Part shown: piece by piece, positions 59,061 to 64,000 of the stretch
Layout of the letters: each line of letters starts with the position of its first letter
Numbering within the stretch: position 1 is the first letter of the stretch
Assembly (NCBI RefSeq): GCF_052113705.1
Contig: NZ_JBGQOG010000001.1
Location: 372,001 to 436,000, forward strand
DNA: 64,000 bases
Direction: 5' to 3'
Source: JBGQOG01 sp052113705
Lineage (GTDB): Bacteria; Pseudomonadota; Alphaproteobacteria; Rhodobacterales; Rhodobacteraceae
The notes under the pieces: generated by a model
Databases searched by the model: none
Told to the model about the DNA's origin: nothing
Seen by the model: the letters and a program-made list of their open reading frames with translations, nothing else
Made by a program: the position numbers and the translations under genes

Positions 59061-59852
59061 CTATGCCGCTTCGCGCAAGATCTTGCACAAAGGCGCGAAC
59101 AGCTCGCCATTCGCCGCGATGACCGAACCCGATTCCAGCATGTCACGGCCCTCACGCACCGGACCGACGAAACCACCGGCTTCCTTGACGAGCAACAGAC
59201 CCGCCGCCATGTCCCAGGGCTTCAGCCCGCGTTCCCAATAGCCGTCAAAACGGCCCGCCGCGACATAGGCCAGATCCAGCGCCGCGGCACCATGGCTGCG
59301 CACGCCCGAACAGACCGGCATCACGCGGGCCAGATCCTGCAAGGTGGCAGGCAGCGTCGCCTTGCCCATATGCGGCACGCCGGTGCCCAGAATCGCATCG
59401 TTCAGGCTACGCCGCCCGGAGACCCGCAGGCGGGTGTCATTCATGAAAGCGCCGCCGCCTTTTTCCGCCCAGAACATCTCGTCCTTGGCCGCATCGAAGA
59501 CGACCGCCGAAACGATCTCGCCCTTGTGCTCCAGCGCGATCGACACCGCCCAATGCGGCAGGCCGTGCAGGAAGTTGGTGGTGCCATCCAGCGGATCGAC
59601 CAGCCAGCGACGGGTCGGGTCTTCGCCCGCCTCTTCGCCGGTTTCTTCGCCGACCCAGCCATAGGAGGGACGCGCGGCGCGCAGCTCTTCCTTGATCGAA
59701 CGCTCCGCCTCGCGGTCGGCGCGGGTCACGAAGTCGCCCGGCCCTTTCGAGGAGACCTGAAGGTTCTCGACCTCGCGGAAGTCTTTCACGAGGGCGCGGC
59801 CTGCCTTACGGGCGGCCTTGATCATCAGGTTGAGGTTCGCACTGCCTTGCAT
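59061..59852 (-). CDS. suhB: Inositol monophosphatase family protein (SuhB-like)
   Basis: 263 residues. Magnesium-site motifs GEETGEE (around residue 67), WLVDPLDGTTNFLHGLPHWAVSIAL and the C-terminal KPWDMAAGLLLVKEAGG are all intact. It hydrolyses inositol-1-phosphate or related sugar phosphates; SuhB homologues also act in rRNA antitermination. The start MQGSANLNLMIKAARKAGRAL is the family N-terminus. The frame upstream of it runs through repeat copy D and is not coding. Confidence 0.94.
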   Translation of the reverse strand: MQGSANLNLMIKAARKAGRALVKDFREVENLQVSSKGPGDFVTRADREAERSIKEELRAARPSYGWVGEETGEEAGEDPTRRWLVDPLDGTTNFLHGLPHWAVSIALEHKGEIVSAVVFDAAKDEMFWAEKGGGAFMNDTRLRVSGRRSLNDAILGTGVPHMGKATLPATLQDLARVMPVCSGVRSHGAAALDLAYVAAGRFDGYWERGLKPWDMAAGLLLVKEAGGFVGPVREGRDMLESGSVIAANGELFAPLCKILREAA

Positions 59853-59972
59853 CGCTGGGCTCCTTACATCAAGCGCTGCCCATACACGGGGCCGAACAGG
59901 AATCCAAGGGCTTTGGCGCGACAAGGCAAACGCGACGAGAGACGCGGGCGCGCGCGGGGGCGGATGTTCGGC

Positions 59973-60059
59973 ACGGGGGGCCGTCTGCCCCCCGGCGTCC
60001 CCGCCCCCCTCGATGGGGGGCTGGGACGCTCCCCCCGAGGATATTTTCACCGAAGCAAG
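59973..60059 (-). repeat. 3'-end repeat unit, copy D
   Basis: Read on the minus strand: TTGCTTCGGTGAAAATATCC, TCGGGGGGAGCGTCC, a C/G-rich hairpin, then GGGGGGCAGACGGCCCCCC. It begins two bases after the metR stop, in metR's own direction, matching the orientation rule of the other copies. Confidence 0.7.
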
Positions 60060-60060
60060 A

Positions 60061-60966
60061 TCAGGCGCGTTGCAGCTTGACCGGCTCGGTGCGCGCAAGG
60101 CGCAGGAAATGCGCCATATAGGGTTGTGTGGCGTCTTCCTCGCGCGTGGCAGCGTAGAGGCGTTTGGTCAGGCCACGCTCGGTGACCGGACGGGTGATGT
60201 AATCGGGCTGGTATTTCACCTCGCGCAGCACCCAATCGGGCAGCACCGCCACCCCGCGCCCCGAGGCGACCAGCATCAGGATCACCGCGGTCAGTTCAAC
60301 CTGCCGGTGACCTTTCGGCTCGACCTTCGCGGGCGTCAGCAATTCGGAGAAGATGTCCAGCCGTGAGCGGTCCACCGGATAGGTGATCAGCGTCTGGTCG
60401 CGGAAATCTTCCGGCACCACAAAGGCCTTTTGCGCCAGCGGGCTGGTGGAGGCGGCCACAAAGGTCGGGGCGTAGTCAAAGAGCGGGTTGAAAATCACCC
60501 CGTCCAGCGCCTCGGGATCCGAGGAGATCACCAGATCCACCTCTTCGCGCACCAGCGCAGGCAGCGCGCCAAAGGCAAGGCCGGGGCGGATGTCGACATC
60601 GACGTCCGGCCAGGCGCGGCGAAACTGTTCCAGCACCGGGAACAGCCAGTCAAAACAGGCGTGGCATTCGATGGCGATGTGCAGGCGACCCGCGCGGCCG
60701 GTGCGCAGGGCCTGAAACTCGGCCTCCAGCGATTCGATTTCGGGCAGGATGCGTTCGGCCAAACGCAGCAGTTTCATCCCCGCGGCCGAAAGCTTCAGCG
60801 GTTTTGAGCGCCGCGCGAACAGCTCAACCCCCGCCTGATCCTCTAACCCCTTGACCTGATGCGACAAAGCGCTTTGCGTGATGTGCATCTGATCGGCCGC
60901 ACGCGCCAATCCGCCCGCATCATGGATCGCCTTGATCGTCCGCAGATGCCGCAATTCGAGGTTCAT
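60061..60966 (-). CDS. metR: LysR-family regulator MetR
   Basis: 301 residues. LysR HTH in the first 60 residues (MNLELRHLRTIKAIHDAGGLARAADQMHITQSALSHQVKGLEDQAGVELF) and a periplasmic-binding-like effector domain with AIECHACFDWLFPVLEQFR, as in MetR, which senses homocysteine. The ATG at 60966 is used because upstream codons cover the operator region. Divergent from metF with TGAA-N5-TTCA between them, so it probably activates metF and represses itself. Confidence 0.92.
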   Translation of the reverse strand: MNLELRHLRTIKAIHDAGGLARAADQMHITQSALSHQVKGLEDQAGVELFARRSKPLKLSAAGMKLLRLAERILPEIESLEAEFQALRTGRAGRLHIAIECHACFDWLFPVLEQFRRAWPDVDVDIRPGLAFGALPALVREEVDLVISSDPEALDGVIFNPLFDYAPTFVAASTSPLAQKAFVVPEDFRDQTLITYPVDRSRLDIFSELLTPAKVEPKGHRQVELTAVILMLVASGRGVAVLPDWVLREVKYQPDYITRPVTERGLTKRLYAATREEDATQPYMAHFLRLARTEPVKLQRA

Positions 60967-60984
60967 TATGTGGCCAGCCTCATG

Positions 60985-61013
60985 TTCATGATGAAGATTA
61001 TGAATTTGTTTCA
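60985..61013. promoter_or_regulatory. MetR-type operator between metR and metF
   Basis: TGAATTTGTTTCA at 61001-61013 is an exact TGAA-N5-TTCA palindrome, the MetR consensus. A second palindrome TTCATGATGAA lies at 60985-60995. Both are in the 92-bp divergent region, which is much more A/T-rich than its surroundings. Confidence 0.75.
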
Positions 61014-61058
61014 CATGACGAGATATGAGACAAGGTGCTTGTAAACAGGAGTACCGCC

Positions 61059-61925
61059 ATGACCACGCCGCGCATCAGCTTTGAATTCTTCCCGCCGCAA
61101 ACGCTGGATGCCTCGTTCCGGCTGTGGGAAACCGCGCAGGTTCTGGCACCGCTGAAGCCCAGCTTTGTCTCGGTCACCTATGGCGCGGGTGGCACCACCC
61201 GCAAGCTGACGCATGAGGCGGTCACCACCATCGGCAAGAATTATGGGCTGAATGTGGCGGCGCATCTGACCTGCGTTGAAGCGACCCGGGCGGAAACCCT
61301 TGAGATCGCAAAGTCCTATTCCGACGCGGGCGTCACCGAGATTGTCGCGCTGCGCGGCGATGCGCCGAAGGGCGCCGAGCGTTTCACCCCGCATCCGGAG
61401 GGCTTTGCCTCGTCGGTCGAGCTGATCGAGGCGCTGGCCGACACCGGGAAATTCAAACTGCGCGTCGGCGCCTATCCCGAGCCGCATCCCGATGCCGCCG
61501 ACACTCTGGCTGATGTGCGCTGGCTGAAGGCCAAGATCGACGCGGGCGCCAGCAGCGCGATCACCCAGTTCTTCTTTGAGGCAGAGACCTTCTTCCGCTT
61601 CCGCGATGCCTGTGAAAAGGCGGGCATCACCGCGCCGATCATTCCGGGCATCCTGCCGGTCCAGAGCTGGGAGGGCACCAAGCGCTTTGCCGCCCGCTGT
61701 GGCACCAAGGTTCCGGCCTGGGTGGAGGAGGCGTTCACCGCTGCCAAGCGCGACGGGCGCGAAGAGCTGCTGGCCACCGCGCTCTGCACCGAGCTATGCG
61801 ATACGCTGATCCAGGGCGGGGTGGAGGATCTGCATTTCTACACGCTGAACCGTCCGGGCTTGACCCGTGATGTCTGCCACGCCTTGGGCGTCACCCCGGA
61901 TGCCGTGCTGGAAAAGGTCGCCTGA
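61059..61925 (+). CDS. metF: 5,10-methylenetetrahydrofolate reductase
   Basis: 288 residues. ISFEFFPPQTLDASFRLWET at the start, SVTYGAGGTTRKLTHEAVTTI, AHLTCVEATRAETLEIAKSY and LRGDAPKG are the MetF flavin/folate signatures; SSAITQFFFEAETFFRFRD follows. It makes methyltetrahydrofolate for methionine synthesis from the one-carbon unit supplied by GlyA. AGGAGTACC precedes the ATG. Controlled, by inference, by the adjacent MetR. Confidence 0.97.
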   Translation: MTTPRISFEFFPPQTLDASFRLWETAQVLAPLKPSFVSVTYGAGGTTRKLTHEAVTTIGKNYGLNVAAHLTCVEATRAETLEIAKSYSDAGVTEIVALRGDAPKGAERFTPHPEGFASSVELIEALADTGKFKLRVGAYPEPHPDAADTLADVRWLKAKIDAGASSAITQFFFEAETFFRFRDACEKAGITAPIIPGILPVQSWEGTKRFAARCGTKVPAWVEEAFTAAKRDGREELLATALCTELCDTLIQGGVEDLHFYTLNRPGLTRDVCHALGVTPDAVLEKVA

Positions 61926-61964
61926 ACCTCGACGCAAGGCACCGCCAAAGCCGCGCCGCCCCGG

Positions 61965-63131
61965 TCACGCCGCGGGCGGCGCGTTGCTGTCGGGGCGATG
62001 CACCACGTCTTGGGCGACCGCAACCGGCTGTGCCTCCGGCACGGGAGAGGCTGAACGGCGCAGGCGGGCCGCCAGTTGCGGCAGAATGATCGTGCGCCAG
62101 TTGCGCCGCGCCCCGATGGCAGTTTCATGCAGCCGCTCGGACGGGTCGCGGCCCACCACACGCGGGGCGCGCAGCAAAAACATCTTGCCCCAGGCGCGCC
62201 AGCTGCCGATGCTCGGCGCCGCCGGATCGCAGGGATAAAGGAGCCGCCAATCGAGCGGCAGCGCCACATCACGCGCCTCCAGATGTTCGATCATCCAGAC
62301 CAGCGGGATATTCGCCAACGGGCGTGCCGCCTCAAAATCGGCCAGCTGGCCGCCAATGTCAGGATGCGTGCCGCGGAACCAGACCTGTTCGACCCGTCCC
62401 GGCGGGCTGCCGCTGCTGTCCCAGATCACCGGTTCAAAGGCCGAACGGGTCTCATCAATCGCCAAGGCCTGCGCGCCGAATTTGACCGACGGGCCAAGGC
62501 GCTGATCGTGAAACCGCGTTTGGCGTTCGTTCATCATCCAGATGACCGGCAGGCGCAGGCCAATCGCGCTGACCGTGTCAAACACCCCCACCATCTCAAT
62601 CTCCGCCGCCTCATGGCAAAATCGGCGGCGGAACGCGGCGGAAGGCGCGCGCTCGCCTGCATTGACATAATAGCGCCAGGCAAGGCGGATGTTGCGCTCG
62701 GTCGCGGCCTCGGCCCGCACCAGGCCCACCCGGTCGATCAGCCCGGCGAGCGAGCGGGCGGCAAAGGCGCCGCGCGAATAGCCCAGCAGAAAGATCCGGT
62801 CACCGGGGCGATAGCGGGTGGCCAGCCAGCCATAGGCGCGGCGGATCTGCCGGTCCACGCCCCAGCCCAGCACCGCGTCGGAAAAATCGCGCCATTCGCG
62901 CCATTCCAGCCCCTTGCCGTAATAGACCGAGGCGCGCGGCCCGATGGCCCGCAACAGATCGTGCAGGATCCCGATATTGGTTTTGGTCCCCGGGGCGAGC
63001 GAGGCCATCGTGCCGTCCAGCAAGATGATGTGATCGGTGGCACCCCTTTGGCGGCGGGCCTGCGGTTGCGGCTGCGGGACCGGTTCAGCCCCGTGCAGCA
63101 ACTGGGCCAGCCGCGACATCAGCGCCCGCAT
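61965..63131 (-). CDS. DUF2235 alpha/beta hydrolase (Tle1-like fold)
   Basis: 388 residues. HIILLDGTMASLAPGTKTNIGILHDLLR is the DUF2235 N-terminal motif. The nucleophile elbow GYSRGAFAARSLAGLI (Ser near residue 120) follows, then EMVGVFDTVSAIG and HPDIGG with the likely catalytic His/Asp. Related phospholipases include type VI secretion effectors (Tle1), but no signal peptide, secretion or immunity gene is adjacent. It may be a cytoplasmic lipase or esterase. The arginine/proline-rich C-terminus is probably disordered. Confidence 0.85.
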   Translation of the reverse strand: MRALMSRLAQLLHGAEPVPQPQPQARRQRGATDHIILLDGTMASLAPGTKTNIGILHDLLRAIGPRASVYYGKGLEWREWRDFSDAVLGWGVDRQIRRAYGWLATRYRPGDRIFLLGYSRGAFAARSLAGLIDRVGLVRAEAATERNIRLAWRYYVNAGERAPSAAFRRRFCHEAAEIEMVGVFDTVSAIGLRLPVIWMMNERQTRFHDQRLGPSVKFGAQALAIDETRSAFEPVIWDSSGSPPGRVEQVWFRGTHPDIGGQLADFEAARPLANIPLVWMIEHLEARDVALPLDWRLLYPCDPAAPSIGSWRAWGKMFLLRAPRVVGRDPSERLHETAIGARRNWRTIILPQLAARLRRSASPVPEAQPVAVAQDVVHRPDSNAPPAA

Positions 63132-63280
63132 GGGATCTGCCTTTTCGCTTCAGGGCCAGAGGATCTGCGCATGACTGCCGCCTTAACCAAAAACGCTTCC
63201 GGCCAGCATAGGGCAGAGCGCTTGAGATAAAGTTGACATCTGCGTGCGCCGCGCACAACCGGCGCGGCGCGGGTTTTTGC

Positions 63281-64000
63281 TCAGACGCGCAGTGACATCG
63301 CCGTGGAGATTGTCATTTCGCCAAAACCGTTGAAACGGGTGTTGGTCGCGGTGGAATAGGCGCCCATGCCGTGAAAGACCAGATAGTCCCCCTCGGCCAG
63401 ATCATCGGGCAAGGCCACTTCGCCCGGCAAACGGTCCACCGAGTCGCAGGTGGGGCCAAAGATGATCCGTTCGATCGCCGGGCCGCTGCGGCGCAGCCCC
63501 TCGGGCGAGATCACCTCGATCCGGTTGATATTGCCGATCATCGGCAATTCGGTCAGCCCGCCATAGATCCCGTCATTGAGAAACACATGCAGCCCGTCGC
63601 GCACCGCCTTCACCCGGGTGGCCAGCGTGAAGGCTTCGGCCACGAGGCCACGGCCCGGCTCGCAGATCAGCGCGGGGCGGGTGGCGCCGAAGGCTTCGGT
63701 CGTCACCCGGTCGATCAGCGCGAAAATCGCCTCCAGCTCAGGCGTCACGTCGCGCAGACGGTGTGAGGGGAAACCGCCGCCGACATTCAGCCGCACGGCC
63801 TGCACCCCGGCCTGCGCACAAATCCCGGCGCCCGCGCGGATGTAGCTGTCCCAGGCCATGGGATCGACGCATTGCGTGCCGGGGTGGAAGGTCAGCGAGG
63901 GGATGAACCCCGCCGCCGCCACCTGCGCCAGCAGCTCGGCCGCCAGCTCCACCGTCGCGCCAAATTTCGCGCCGAAATTATAGGCCGCCCCTGCCACCGG
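63281..64000 (-). CDS. Type III PLP ornithine/lysine decarboxylase, C-terminal part
   Basis: 240 codons up to the window edge; the N-terminus with the PLP lysine lies outside. Visible motifs of the fold III (eukaryotic-type) ornithine decarboxylase family are TFHPGTQCVDPMAWDSYI, LNVGGGFPSHR, CEPGRGLVAEAF, FLNDGIYGGLTELPM and the catalytic-cysteine segment FGPTCDSVDRL. The C-terminal FHGMGAYSTATNTRFNGFGEM is also typical. It yields putrescine or cadaverine for polyamine synthesis. It would compete with ornithine cyclodeaminase for ornithine. Confidence 0.93.
   Translation of the reverse strand, partial: PVAGAAYNFGAKFGATVELAAELLAQVAAAGFIPSLTFHPGTQCVDPMAWDSYIRAGAGICAQAGVQAVRLNVGGGFPSHRLRDVTPELEAIFALIDRVTTEAFGATRPALICEPGRGLVAEAFTLATRVKAVRDGLHVFLNDGIYGGLTELPMIGNINRIEVISPEGLRRSGPAIERIIFGPTCDSVDRLPGEVALPDDLAEGDYLVFHGMGAYSTATNTRFNGFGEMTISTAMSLRV

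Noticed and set aside
63246..63272. Intrinsic terminator after the decarboxylase gene
   Set aside because: The GCGCCGCGC/GCGCGGCGC hairpin has its T-run on the plus strand, the wrong direction for the minus-strand gene, and no plus-strand gene precedes it.

Overview
The window is one continuous stretch of high-GC (roughly two-thirds G+C by eye) alphaproteobacterial chromosome. It most resembles the Rhodobacteraceae (Rhodobacter/Paracoccus relatives). The reasons are a gcrA cell-cycle regulator, a canonical CtrA-type box carrying a GANTC methylation site, a small DUF1850-linked TAXI-TRAP operon, a PutA without a DNA-binding domain, and a 3'-end repeat with an AAATATCC-TCGGGGG core. Species cannot be decided from the sequence alone. 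Most genes are housekeeping or metabolic. I see no phage, transposase, CRISPR array, rRNA or plasmid functions.

Layout. 1-8 kb: the start of nadK, glyA, a DUF817 membrane protein, small envelope proteins, an orphan rbsD, lepA, and a CopZ-like metal chaperone. 8-12 kb: the queC-queD-queE operon for 7-deazaguanine biosynthesis, a PCu(A)C copper chaperone with a small exported partner, and rpmB. 12-18 kb: an ArsR regulator facing a NIPSNAP/ABM pair across a palindromic operator, meaB, a DUF3108 protein and hrpB. 18-26 kb: DUF1993, a methyltransferase, argD-argF, an orphan ABC-2 permease, gcrA, rimO. 25.5-29 kb: two tandem CAP-domain exported proteins, ettA, and a 25-residue membrane peptide bracketed by two similar hairpins. 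29-39 kb: PhnA, an acyl-CoA synthetase, an ABC exporter, an MFS protein, an exported beta-propeller, an AraC regulator, and an Rrf2/flavoprotein pair.

39-46 kb holds the most system-like cluster: a leader with attenuator-like inverted repeats, a TAXI-type TRAP binding protein, a fused TRAP permease, DUF1850, a DctB-like sensor kinase and a sigma-54-type response regulator whose GAFTGA loop reads GAFAGA. Several junctions overlap (ATGA or TGATG), so this looks like a self-sensing uptake operon. The ligand is unknown.

46-64 kb: tRNA-Leu(UAA), an MFS protein, metG, cspA, then a catabolic block. In that block arginase and ornithine cyclodeaminase convert arginine to ornithine to proline, and PutA converts proline to glutamate. 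An Lrp-type regulator and a three-domain MerR-XRE-cupin regulator lie between them. The end of the window has a rhomboid protease, a GFA-family protein, an inositol monophosphatase, divergent metR-metF with a MetR-type operator, a DUF2235 hydrolase, and the 3' part of a type III PLP ornithine/lysine decarboxylase.

The most unusual non-coding signal is a dispersed repeat. Each copy lies directly 3' of a gene and reads in the same orientation relative to that gene. Where two genes converge (metG/cspA) two units are fused head to head. Assignments rest on motif recognition by eye; no database search was run.
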